Source of the DNA: a virus
Virus record (IMG/VR): IMGVR_UViG_3300038441_001278
Coordinates: 1-56,490 of that record
Reading direction: 5' to 3' (one strand)
DNA: 56,490 bases
Below the pieces are notes generated by a model. The model searched no databases, was not told the DNA's origin, and was given only the letters and a program-made list of their open reading frames with translations. Each line of letters opens with the position of its first letter. Position 1 is the first letter of the stretch. This document shows positions 1 to 7,587 of this stretch, piece by piece. Made by a program: the position numbers and the translations under genes.

Positions 1-1070
1 ATCAAAAGGCTGAGAAGAAGAAAAAGAACGGCACCATGATCATTCTGTTCCAGATGCTCGAAGCATTGGGTATCCGGGATCCGAACCTGAACACGTTCTT
101 TGAGAACGCTGATCAGATCATGGAATACATTCTGGTGGGACCGGGTAAGCGTTACAGCAAACACCCGCAGGAAGGTCACAAGTTCCTGGCGTTCTACCAC
201 AAGTACAAGCACCTCGCATTCTGTCAGTACATCAAGGTTCCCAAGCGCTACTCCACAGTGTTTGAGCGAACCGGCAAGGATGTGTACAGCTACTCTCACC
301 ATCCTGAAACCGCGCAGCTGTATAACGCGATTGCTGACACCCTGAAGTCCAACACCTGTTATCAGTTGGATAGCAAGGACCATCGCCGGAACGTCGACAT
401 TGTCGGCAAGAACTTGGTGTTGCTGGCAGACCAGTACCGTCAGGTGAACAACCCGAAAGCGTTGTTTAACAAACCAGCGATTTCCCGGAAGCATGTGTGT
501 GCGGGTTCCATTCCGTTCACGGGTCGTTCTGTGATCACCTCGCAGACCGGCATCATTGATACCGATGTGTTGATTGTACCGTGGAAGATGTGTATTGCCA
601 TTTTGGAATATCACATCACCAGCTATCTATACCGGCTGGGCATGACTCCTTGGAAATCGCAGGCGCTCATTAACAAAGCGGCGTTTGAGATTGTTCCGGA
701 GATCGATGACTTCTTCACGGACATGGAAGTTAATCGCAAGTGCTTGATTGAGACCGGTCGAAATCCTTCGATCGAATTCCTCAGTCTGCGTTCGTTCTTC
801 CTCAAGGCCAACCGTGATCTGTCAGACGAAAGCATCAAACTCCCAATCCTGGGGGTCAAAACTTTCAACGCTGACTTCGACGGCGACCAGATGTATATCG
901 TCGCTATTTTCGATAACGAGTCCAAGGCCAAAGCGTACGGCGGTTTCGGTCACCACCAAGTACTCGACAAGAACATTCCGTTCCGGGTGGGTGGCTACGC
1001 TGGTCAAGCTGCAACAAACTTGATGAACCTCAACACGCTCATGGCACAGACTGATCTTATCCAGGAGTGA
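1..1070 (+). CDS. Multisubunit RNA polymerase beta' N-terminal subunit (partial, phiKZ gp55-like)
   Basis: The frame is open through the left window edge (first full codon at base 3), so the ATG at 36 is probably internal and the 5' end is missing. Counting from that ATG, residues 278-284 are NADFDGD, the invariant magnesium-binding loop of the polymerase active site, followed by QM as in bacteria. Residues 162-168 (TGRSVIT) match the conserved 'SGRSVIT' segment of beta', and the spacing between the two blocks is similar to bacterial beta'. The protein stops soon after the catalytic loop, as expected where beta' is split over two genes, the phiKZ arrangement. The beta' C-terminal half is probably the gene at 13348. 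Assignment to the non-virion polymerase (gp55-like) rather than the virion one (gp180-like) is inferred from gene order. Confidence 0.88.
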   Translation, partial: QKAEKKKKNGTMIILFQMLEALGIRDPNLNTFFENADQIMEYILVGPGKRYSKHPQEGHKFLAFYHKYKHLAFCQYIKVPKRYSTVFERTGKDVYSYSHHPETAQLYNAIADTLKSNTCYQLDSKDHRRNVDIVGKNLVLLADQYRQVNNPKALFNKPAISRKHVCAGSIPFTGRSVITSQTGIIDTDVLIVPWKMCIAILEYHITSYLYRLGMTPWKSQALINKAAFEIVPEIDDFFTDMEVNRKCLIETGRNPSIEFLSLRSFFLKANRDLSDESIKLPILGVKTFNADFDGDQMYIVAIFDNESKAKAYGGFGHHQVLDKNIPFRVGGYAGQAATNLMNLNTLMAQTDLIQE

Positions 1071-1071
1071 T

Positions 1072-1710
1072 ATGAACAGCGCAAACGCTTTTAGTTACGC
1101 AATCTCGGGTAGCTTTACCGAGAACCAAATCGCCAAGTACGGCGACTATGTAAACCAGAGCGCTTCACTCTTGCAGGGGGCAGGAGGTTGGCTGGCTCAG
1201 CAAGCGAATAAGACGTTGGAAACATTCGACAAGTTCGTGAACTCGCGTGCTTGGGAAATGGGTAAACGTCTGCTGGGTACGTCGGATGGTGATTACGTAG
1301 GTCGCTATGAGATCGGTTACTTGGGGAGCATCGAAGCGCTCCAAGGCGCTCAAGGCCACATGCGTGACATCATCATGGCTCACCCTGCGATGATGCAAAT
1401 GTACCTCGATGAAGAAATCTCCGGCTACGGTGGTGACTTCAGTAACTGGAACACCGGTGTAGGTGCAGACAACTTGTTCTACCGTCGGGTAATGAACGGC
1501 GTGCTGAATCTGGAAACTGTCGATGACAAAGCCCAGCTTCGCCACACTCATTACTTCGATACCGTTGGCGGACAGTTGTCGTTCCGTGAGCGGGTAGACT
1601 CTCATAAGACGTGGGTGGCTATCGACCATCACAGGGCCAAGAAGATGTTTGACTTGACCAGTGAGGAAGGTGCCAAGCTGAAGTCGTATGTAGAGCCTGA
1701 AGCCGAGTAA
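1072..1710 (+). CDS. Conserved phage protein of unknown function, 212 aa
   Basis: It starts one base after the polymerase stop codon, with AGGAG five bases upstream of the ATG, so it is probably co-transcribed and coupled to the polymerase subunit. I do not recognise the family. There is no signal peptide, clear membrane segment or known catalytic motif. The N-terminal third is Ala/Gln/Ser-rich and probably helical; the C-terminal half has several His and aromatic residues (RHTHYFDT, WVAIDHHRAKK) without a recognisable metal-site pattern. A strong hairpin follows the stop codon and ends the transcription unit. Confidence 0.7.
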   Translation: MNSANAFSYAISGSFTENQIAKYGDYVNQSASLLQGAGGWLAQQANKTLETFDKFVNSRAWEMGKRLLGTSDGDYVGRYEIGYLGSIEALQGAQGHMRDIIMAHPAMMQMYLDEEISGYGGDFSNWNTGVGADNLFYRRVMNGVLNLETVDDKAQLRHTHYFDTVGGQLSFRERVDSHKTWVAIDHHRAKKMFDLTSEEGAKLKSYVEPEAE

Positions 1711-1721
1711 TAGACGATGAG

Positions 1722-1764
1722 CTAAACAGGAGGGTAACCCCTTCCTGTTTAGTTTATTTTTTTG
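1722..1764 (+). terminator. Rho-independent terminator
   Basis: A perfect 10-bp inverted repeat, CTAAACAGGA (1722-1731) and TCCTGTTTAG (1743-1752), with further G/C pairing inside the loop, runs directly into TTTATTTTTTT. It closes the unit containing the beta' fragment. Confidence 0.85.
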
Positions 1765-1767
1765 TTT

Positions 1768-1775
1768 GATATTAC
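1768..1775 (+). promoter_or_regulatory. Candidate phage promoter element GATATTAC
   Basis: It lies just downstream of a terminator and 41 bases before the ATG at 1816. It matches the reported phiKZ early promoter core TATATTAC at 7 of 8 positions. Related elements occur in five other intergenic regions of this window. Confidence 0.4.
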
Positions 1776-1815
1776 GAAGGCAACAGTCTCTATATTTCAA
1801 CGGAAGGCCACATTT

Positions 1816-2220
1816 ATGGGAACATTTTTGGTTGGAACGATGACCACGTCAAACGGATGGGAATTTAACTCCGTTGTTGACGCGTTGTCTAAGCACATTA
1901 CGTACTGGTTCACAAGTCGTCGGAACCAGGGCAAGGTCATGGGCAAAGTCCCAAGCTTTTACTTCCTCATTAAGCAGTACGGGCAGGATCCTGACAAACT
2001 GATAGAACAAGCCCGTGATGAGCTGGAGCGTTACATCAAGGAACTGTTCTCTGATTGCTCGGTGTCGGTCAGCAGGGAAAATCTTACTGGGCAGGTCAAT
2101 CAATACAGACTCATCATCGCCGTTAAGGTCATCAGTGACGGCGTGGCTTACGATCTGGCTAATGCGGTGTTGATCACCGGCGAACAATATAAACTCATTG
2201 ACACATGGAGATTGGGATGA
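1816..2220 (+). CDS. Small unknown protein, possible gp25-like baseplate fold
   Basis: 134 aa. The ATG at 1816 is chosen over a TTG at 1762 because GGAAGG sits 8 bases upstream of it and the extra N-terminal codons look non-coding. The C-terminal part has a long charged helix (DELERYIKELF) followed by two probable beta strands (YRLIIAVKVI, then a turn and YDLANAVLI). This layout recalls T4 gp25-like baseplate wedge proteins, but I see no diagnostic residue, so this is a weak guess. It overlaps the next gene by ATGA and shares its transcript. Confidence 0.65.
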   Translation: MGTFLVGTMTTSNGWEFNSVVDALSKHITYWFTSRRNQGKVMGKVPSFYFLIKQYGQDPDKLIEQARDELERYIKELFSDCSVSVSRENLTGQVNQYRLIIAVKVISDGVAYDLANAVLITGEQYKLIDTWRLG

Positions 2221-2975
2221 ACAAAGAACAACGTCAGGCCATTATCGCGGAAGATTTCGGCTGGCTCAAGGATATTCAGGTTATCAACGTCGACGGCAAA
2301 CTCATGCTGGGCAACGACGACATGCCGTTCAACGTAGCGGCGGTTTTGCGTGAAGCGGACTTCGTAAAAGAATGGCTGATGGGCTTTGCGTTGGGTAACG
2401 ATCTGGGCGTCAACTACTTCAACGCACCGAAGTGGCACACCATGAGCAACCGTGGTACTCAGTCGGTGCTGGTAGTGGACGACAACGACCAACCGGTATT
2501 GCTGGTGAAGCCGCTGATCGCACACAACATGACCCCGCACGACTTCGAGATGATGCGTGCCGTGAGCCGTCACATCCAGCAGGTTCAGGCCGACACCACT
2601 CGCAGCCAGGATCCAAACGCCAGCATGGGCGTGGCCAGCATGGTGAAGAAGCACCTCCAGGCCGAGCGTCTGACCATCACCGACTTGGTGTCGCCTGAGT
2701 TCTACACCAAGTACGGCATCATCCCTGAGGTAGAGCGCAAGGTCTACTACATCAAGGACTTCATCCGTCGTGGCAAAGCGCCGATCGAAGACATCACCAA
2801 GTCGCGTGACATTCTCTACCGCGACCACCGTAAAGAACTGGTGAGTGCTGAAGAGTACAAGTTCCTCGCCGAGCTGAGCCTGAATCAGTTCATCATCGAA
2901 GGCAAGGTTGAAGCTGCACCGACCACCACCGCTGCCGCAGAGCGTGAAGCCCCAGCCAATCCACTGGAATGCTAA
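2217..2975 (+). CDS. Conserved phage protein of unknown function, 252 aa
   Basis: The start at 2217 overlaps the upstream stop as ATGA and has GGAG six bases before it; an in-frame ATG at 2205 is less well placed. The protein looks soluble and mixed alpha/beta, with an N-terminal segment of alternating hydrophobic strands, a charged central helical region, and an Ala/Thr/Pro-rich C-terminal tail that is probably disordered. No catalytic motif is apparent. A 50-aa gene and then the SbcD-like nuclease follow on the same strand. Confidence 0.75.
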   Translation: MNKEQRQAIIAEDFGWLKDIQVINVDGKLMLGNDDMPFNVAAVLREADFVKEWLMGFALGNDLGVNYFNAPKWHTMSNRGTQSVLVVDDNDQPVLLVKPLIAHNMTPHDFEMMRAVSRHIQQVQADTTRSQDPNASMGVASMVKKHLQAERLTITDLVSPEFYTKYGIIPEVERKVYYIKDFIRRGKAPIEDITKSRDILYRDHRKELVSAEEYKFLAELSLNQFIIEGKVEAAPTTTAAAEREAPANPLEC

Positions 2976-2984
2976 GGAAGCAAC

Positions 2985-3137
2985 ATGACAGTTCATCCAT
3001 TAGTCTTGATCGGTACGAATTACTACACTTTCGATAAGCTGGTCCCGGGCAAACAAGCAATCGCCGCATATCGGTTGATGACCCGACTCAGTAAGTCCAA
3101 GACACTGGTAACTGTGGCGGTATCGCGTAAAGTGTAA
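2985..3137 (+). CDS. Small unknown protein, 50 aa
   Basis: A complete short reading frame with an excellent AAGGAAG ribosome binding site five bases before its ATG, filling the gap between two larger genes with only 9 and 14 bases to spare. The product begins MTVHPLVLIGTNYY and ends SRKV; it is basic overall and has no membrane segment. The support is the ribosome binding site, the tight packing and the lack of an alternative gene here. Function unknown. Confidence 0.6.
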   Translation: MTVHPLVLIGTNYYTFDKLVPGKQAIAAYRLMTRLSKSKTLVTVAVSRKV

Positions 3138-3151
3138 AGGGGAAGTTCCAC

Positions 3152-4267
3152 ATGCGGATGCTCTGGAGTTCAGATCACCACACGCTACACAGCAACACAC
3201 CAACGAAACACATCTTGGGTAACTTGTCGACCTTCCTTTATAAGGACCACGACTTGGACAAGGTGGATACGATCTTCTTTGGTGGCGACTTCTTTGAACG
3301 CATGGTGGAACGCCCTAACCCTGACATGTTTCGTGTTGAGGAGTGGGCTAAACAGTTCTTCCTCCGTTGCAAGAAGCACAATGTCAGAGTGATCTTTCTG
3401 GCTGGTACTGAGTCTCACGACATGGGTCAGCCGGCACACTTCCAGTTCATTGCACCGGAAGGTTTAGATTTCCGCTACATTGATACCTTGTGCATTGAGA
3501 CCTACCCGGATCAGGATGGCTTAACCGTCATGTATGTTCCGGACAACATGGGAACCATGACTCCAGACGATATCTGGGAGAAGGCCCTACAGGTCCTCAG
3601 AGCGGCCAACCTTGATAAGGTTGACATGATTGCCTTTCACGGTGCTTTCGAGTTCCAGCTGCATCCCAAGGCCCGTCACAAGGCACACAACTTGGAGCGC
3701 TGGGAAAGTATCGTTAAGTACGCCATCTTCGCAGGTCATATCCACAAACCTGTTCAGATTGGCAAGTTGTATACCTCGGGTTCGTTCGATCGTGATAAAC
3801 ACGGTGAGGAACATCCGAAGGGCGGCTACTGCATTGATTTGAATTTGAAGACGGGAGACTTTAAGCCGGTCTTCTGGGAAAACAAGAATGCGCTGCCTTA
3901 CGTCACGATGAATGTCGAAAAGGATATTACTCCTGAACGACTGGTAGCGGACATTCACACCTTTATACGGGATCGCAATTTCCCTAAGCACAGTAACCTT
4001 CGCATCATGGGTGGCTTGGCTGAGATTGTGAACCCGGTTGTGTCGGTGTTGAGTCGGGAATACCCTGACCTGCGGATCAAAGCTGAAAACGAGATGGCCG
4101 AAGGTGTCTTGTTGGATGAAGAGTTATTTGACAGCACGGTCTACGAGGGTGTGACGATCAACAAAGACAACATTGAATCTGCGTTACTTCCAGAGATCAA
4201 AGCAGATCTGGAAAAGCATGACATATCAGAAGACGAGGCCATGTCGGTGCTCAGGGAGTTCCTATGA
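3152..4267 (+). CDS. SbcD/Mre11-like metallophosphoesterase nuclease
   Basis: 371 aa. The calcineurin-type phosphoesterase motifs appear in order: SDHH (residues 7-10), GGDFFE (44-49), GTESHD (85-90), FHG (162-164) and GHIHKP (195-200). These are the two-metal ligands of SbcD, Mre11 and T4 gp47, which trim double-stranded DNA ends for recombination and replication. The third motif is GTESHD rather than the usual GNHD, so the metal-binding Asn is not where expected. AAGGGGAAG precedes the ATG. The next gene overlaps by ATGA but shows no SbcC/Rad50 ATPase motif, and no SbcC partner is seen in the window. The SSB-like gene two positions downstream fits a recombination and replication module. Confidence 0.88.
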   Translation: MRMLWSSDHHTLHSNTPTKHILGNLSTFLYKDHDLDKVDTIFFGGDFFERMVERPNPDMFRVEEWAKQFFLRCKKHNVRVIFLAGTESHDMGQPAHFQFIAPEGLDFRYIDTLCIETYPDQDGLTVMYVPDNMGTMTPDDIWEKALQVLRAANLDKVDMIAFHGAFEFQLHPKARHKAHNLERWESIVKYAIFAGHIHKPVQIGKLYTSGSFDRDKHGEEHPKGGYCIDLNLKTGDFKPVFWENKNALPYVTMNVEKDITPERLVADIHTFIRDRNFPKHSNLRIMGGLAEIVNPVVSVLSREYPDLRIKAENEMAEGVLLDEELFDSTVYEGVTINKDNIESALLPEIKADLEKHDISEDEAMSVLREFL

Positions 4268-5070
4268 GATCCACCGGTACACTGGGGATGTCCGTCGGGA
4301 CTTCCCTTGCTTTCGAAGGCGAAGGCGCTAATGGTATACGCTCGGCGGACACGGTGATGTTCAACCTGCGTACGCTGATCCGTAATGCCATGCAGTCCTA
4401 CGAGACAGCTGACAAAGAAGCCCACGATGCTGTTCAGTTGGCGGAAGATGTCTCCAGTGACTTGCGTCTTATTGGCGGGTGGTTGGATCAAGCCCGTAAA
4501 CACAAACCTATTCAAATGGTGGTGTACTGCCCTGACTACAGCGGATTGAAAAGCGACTTCCCTAAAGCTGATCTCGTGGACCATTCGAAGAACTCGAAGA
4601 ACGCGACTGAGAAGCAAAAGGTCACTGCTGCATTGGTTAATGTGGTGGTGGAGAAGTTGATCAAGCAGTATGGCAAGATGATTGTTGAAACCAAAGCTAA
4701 GCTACCCCCGTTCAATGGCAAAGGGATTGTATTGACGCACCATGTCGTCGATCTAACCACTGCCGCGGGTATTGCGCGGTTATGGCTACTGGAGTCCCAT
4801 ACCGGGATTCTCAAGCCGTTCACGCTTTGGTACACCAAGCTGACTGGCGGTAAAGAACTGCATTACATCCCGTTCAACCGCCTCACTATTCAGATCTTTG
4901 GCGACAAGTCTACCAACTTCAAGGCTTCCTCTCATGGCATCCGAGAACTGGTCAAGAAGCTCGCCACGGACAATCACTGGACATCCGCTACGACCATTGG
5001 TCGTATAAGGGGCACCATCAACAGCCTGCCTTCAGGTGTGGATAAAGCTGGGTTACTGTTAATGCTTTAA
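4264..5070 (+). CDS. Unknown protein coupled to SbcD-like nuclease, 268 aa
   Basis: It overlaps the nuclease stop codon as ATGA, so the two are translationally coupled and probably act together. The N-terminal 20 residues are Gly/Ser/Thr-rich; residues about 30-80 are helical and acidic; the rest alternates basic helices and strands (for example KLIKQYGKM and IRELVKKLA). No Walker A motif, zinc site or nuclease signature is visible, so it is not an obvious SbcC. A DNA-metabolism role is inferred only from its neighbours. Confidence 0.75.
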   Translation: MRSTGTLGMSVGTSLAFEGEGANGIRSADTVMFNLRTLIRNAMQSYETADKEAHDAVQLAEDVSSDLRLIGGWLDQARKHKPIQMVVYCPDYSGLKSDFPKADLVDHSKNSKNATEKQKVTAALVNVVVEKLIKQYGKMIVETKAKLPPFNGKGIVLTHHVVDLTTAAGIARLWLLESHTGILKPFTLWYTKLTGGKELHYIPFNRLTIQIFGDKSTNFKASSHGIRELVKKLATDNHWTSATTIGRIRGTINSLPSGVDKAGLLLML

Positions 5071-5134
5071 TCTCACCGCAACCCAATGTATATAGACAAA
5101 AACTTCTTCATTTCCTTATCCAAGGTCATCAATC

Positions 5135-5872
5135 ATGAATGGTAACAACAACGGTCAACGCCCTGCCTTCACACCTCGTAAGAAAATCCTGCTGAACGAC
5201 TACCGTCAGCCGCACCCAACTTCCATCGAGCCGGTTGCCGGTGCGAAGTATCCTGCACAGTTGATGTGGGAGCAAGCCAACAACGGCAAGCTGATGCTCA
5301 AGGTCAACGACGGTGTCTATAAAGAAGGCGCTAAGACCAACCACAAAGAAGTGGAAATGGACTACATGCACCGTGGCGTGTTGTTCGATGCACTGATTGA
5401 AGCGACCACTAACCCGGACTTCAAGACCCGCCAGATCGCGGTGCAGTGGAAGCAGTTCGTATTCGCCGGCGGTAGCGGTCGCATGTCCGACCAGCCAGTC
5501 CTGCAAGTGTTCCTGACCATCACCCGCGACAAAGACGGTTGCATCACCTTGGGCTACAGCAAGGGCGACTACAAAGTCCAGTTCAAGTTCAAGGGTCCGA
5601 AAGACACCGTCGTCTACATGAAGAACGATGCTGGCGAGCGTTACATCGACGAAGGCGTGATGTCGCGTTGGGCTGTTCGTGCCTGGGTCAACTTCCACCG
5701 TCCGATCCTCGACAACATGGACACCACCAGCTGGGAACCGGCCAAGCCTAAAGATGGCGCTCCGGCGGCTGGCGGTAACCGTGGTGGCAATGGCGGTGGC
5801 GGCGGTAACTCGGGTGGCGGTAACGACTTCGATAGCGGCGGTAATTCGTTCGACGAAGATGTCGACTTCTAA
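5135..5872 (+). CDS. Probable single-stranded DNA-binding protein
   Basis: 245 aa. The C-terminus has the classic SSB architecture: after the folded part (about residues 1-205) come a Pro/Ala/Gly linker, a Gly/Asn-rich low-complexity stretch, and a short acidic tail ending FDEDVDF, the kind of tip that SSBs and T4 gp32 use to bind partner proteins. The folded part is rich in aromatic and basic residues in beta-strand-like patterns. I could not trace an OB fold directly. Position downstream of the SbcD-like nuclease supports a replication/recombination role. The ATG has AAGG upstream, and a strong terminator follows. Confidence 0.7.
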   Translation: MNGNNNGQRPAFTPRKKILLNDYRQPHPTSIEPVAGAKYPAQLMWEQANNGKLMLKVNDGVYKEGAKTNHKEVEMDYMHRGVLFDALIEATTNPDFKTRQIAVQWKQFVFAGGSGRMSDQPVLQVFLTITRDKDGCITLGYSKGDYKVQFKFKGPKDTVVYMKNDAGERYIDEGVMSRWAVRAWVNFHRPILDNMDTTSWEPAKPKDGAPAAGGNRGGNGGGGGNSGGGNDFDSGGNSFDEDVDF

Positions 5873-5890
5873 GGCATAGCCTTTAATAAC

Positions 5891-5915
5891 GAACGCAGGG
5901 GATTCCCCTGCGTTC
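5891..5915 (+). terminator. Terminator hairpin after SSB-like gene
   Basis: Perfect 11-bp stem GAACGCAGGGG / CCCCTGCGTTC with a 3-base loop. There is no immediate T-run; the first T-rich stretch (ATATTTTT) is about 25 bases downstream. Confidence 0.7.
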
Positions 5916-5939
5916 GATTAACGGACTTATGGCTCGTTG

Positions 5940-5947
5940 GATATTTT
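5940..5947 (+). promoter_or_regulatory. Candidate phage promoter element GATATTTT
   Basis: It lies between the SSB terminator and the ATG at 6007, within a 65-base AT-rich leader, and belongs to the recurrent ATATT family of intergenic motifs in this window. Confidence 0.3.
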
Positions 5948-6006
5948 TGAGCCTACATTATTAGTAGGTAAAGCAATAATAGTAATTTTCCATCTGGAGT
6001 ATTCCC

Positions 6007-7563
6007 ATGTTTAATGTTGAGGTCCGCCGGAGCAGTAAGAAGACGATAGAAGCTATTATCGTGACGCTCAACGATAAGACCCTCCGCTTCAACGGTAAAG
6101 CCACCGTCCGGTTGGAAAAGGTATTGAAGGAAAAAGACGACAAAGAAACCAACCTGTTCGACTGCTTCAATGAATACGTGGAAGCGACATTCTCCACGGA
6201 AAAGAAAATCGAACTGTTCAAGTTGTTCGAGAAGGCACATGCAATCGTTGAGAGTGGTAAATTTCTTGACTACAACATCGAAATCTCTCGAGTGCTGCCA
6301 ATCGTTAACAACCTGTTCGAGTTCATCGATATTCCAAAGTACTGTGCGTTCATTCAGTACTCGCGACATCTGGCCATCCCGCCGGACCTGAGTGTGGCCG
6401 CCAGCAAAGGTGACTACCCAGCAGAAACCACCATCACCGACGTTGACTACGTTGAGATGGTCAAGTTTGCATTTGTGTGCCGTGCAGCGTTCCCGATCAT
6501 CTTCTCCCTGCTCAGTCGCTTTGACATGACCATGGGTACAGGTCACAGTGAACTGGTGTGCGGCGAGTTGATCAAGAACAACCCACGCATCAACCAAATG
6601 CCGGGCTGGCACAAGCTGTACACTTACGTGCAGTTTGCCTTCAACAAACGTGGTATCCCGTCTCAGGTCGACGCGGTTGCCAGTAACGAGTACTTTACCG
6701 AGAAGGTTCTGTACAACACCATCTTCAGCCGCCTGTGCTGCGCGGTCATCCCGGAAACGGAAGACGGCAAGAACCTGGCCACCGCAATCAACGCCTCGGT
6801 TAAGCAACACGAGACCAGCGGCAGCAAGCTGAACAAGAAAGACTTCTCCGAAGGCGACGACGACGATAAGCGCTCGATCTATGAACGCTATCAAGTTGCA
6901 GAGTCTACCAAGACAGCCAACGAAGAAAAGCAAGCCGAGTACTTTACCTTTGGCCTGTTCGATGAGACTGACAAGGAGCGTGTGAAAGATCGCTTCAAGT
7001 TCCAGTGCATGGGCCTAGGCATTAAACAGGTAGAGTTGGTGGAAGCTGTCTATGACCGCCTACCTCCAAACTGGGATTTTGAACTGCACGACCATATTCT
7101 TAAGGTATTGCAGCTCACTTACGCTTTCGAAGTTTCTCCGATGGTGTTCTGGACTTTCAACTACACTCAGCTGATGGCCGCGATTGCACTGGGGCAAGTT
7201 CGGTTGGCTGAGCTCGGCTTTAAGTACCTGCCGTCTGTTCTGGGTGCGATCCATAACCCGGACGGTCTGCGAAGCTTGTCGGAAGGACTGAAACTGAACA
7301 CAGAAGACAAAGAGTTCCTCACGTCGATCTGTGACATTCAGTCCCGCAACAATGAAGGGCGCTCGTTTAACGAAGCCATCGTGTCTGCCACCGATTTCCT
7401 GGAGAAACTGGGGAACGGTATCTGGACCTCCAACCTCGAGTATGGGGTACTGGACGATCCGGACATTTACAACCGCGTCGCAAAAGGAGCTATGTTCCCG
7501 ATGGAGATTGAAGTCGAAATCAAGAACGAGCTCATCGCACTGATCCGCCACAACAACTCTTAA
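6007..7563 (+). CDS. Large unknown protein, candidate fifth subunit of non-virion RNA polymerase (gp68-like)
   Basis: 518 aa, GGAG eight bases before the ATG. I see no recognisable enzyme motif. The protein is mostly helical, with an acidic linker (EGDDDDKR near residue 285). In phiKZ the non-virion polymerase contains gp68, a subunit of about 520 residues without obvious beta/beta' homology, encoded shortly upstream of gp71-73 and gp74. This gene has about the same length and sits two genes upstream of the beta C-terminal and beta' C-terminal subunits, which suggests, but does not prove, that it is the gp68 counterpart. An alignment with phiKZ gp68 would settle it. Confidence 0.72.
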   Translation: MFNVEVRRSSKKTIEAIIVTLNDKTLRFNGKATVRLEKVLKEKDDKETNLFDCFNEYVEATFSTEKKIELFKLFEKAHAIVESGKFLDYNIEISRVLPIVNNLFEFIDIPKYCAFIQYSRHLAIPPDLSVAASKGDYPAETTITDVDYVEMVKFAFVCRAAFPIIFSLLSRFDMTMGTGHSELVCGELIKNNPRINQMPGWHKLYTYVQFAFNKRGIPSQVDAVASNEYFTEKVLYNTIFSRLCCAVIPETEDGKNLATAINASVKQHETSGSKLNKKDFSEGDDDDKRSIYERYQVAESTKTANEEKQAEYFTFGLFDETDKERVKDRFKFQCMGLGIKQVELVEAVYDRLPPNWDFELHDHILKVLQLTYAFEVSPMVFWTFNYTQLMAAIALGQVRLAELGFKYLPSVLGAIHNPDGLRSLSEGLKLNTEDKEFLTSICDIQSRNNEGRSFNEAIVSATDFLEKLGNGIWTSNLEYGVLDDPDIYNRVAKGAMFPMEIEVEIKNELIALIRHNNS

Positions 7564-7587
7564 TAACCTTGTAACCAGAGGCATCCA

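Noticed and set aside
4264-5070. The gene coupled to the SbcD-like nuclease as SbcC/Rad50
   Set aside because: It is far too short and lacks Walker A, Walker B, ABC signature and zinc-hook motifs.
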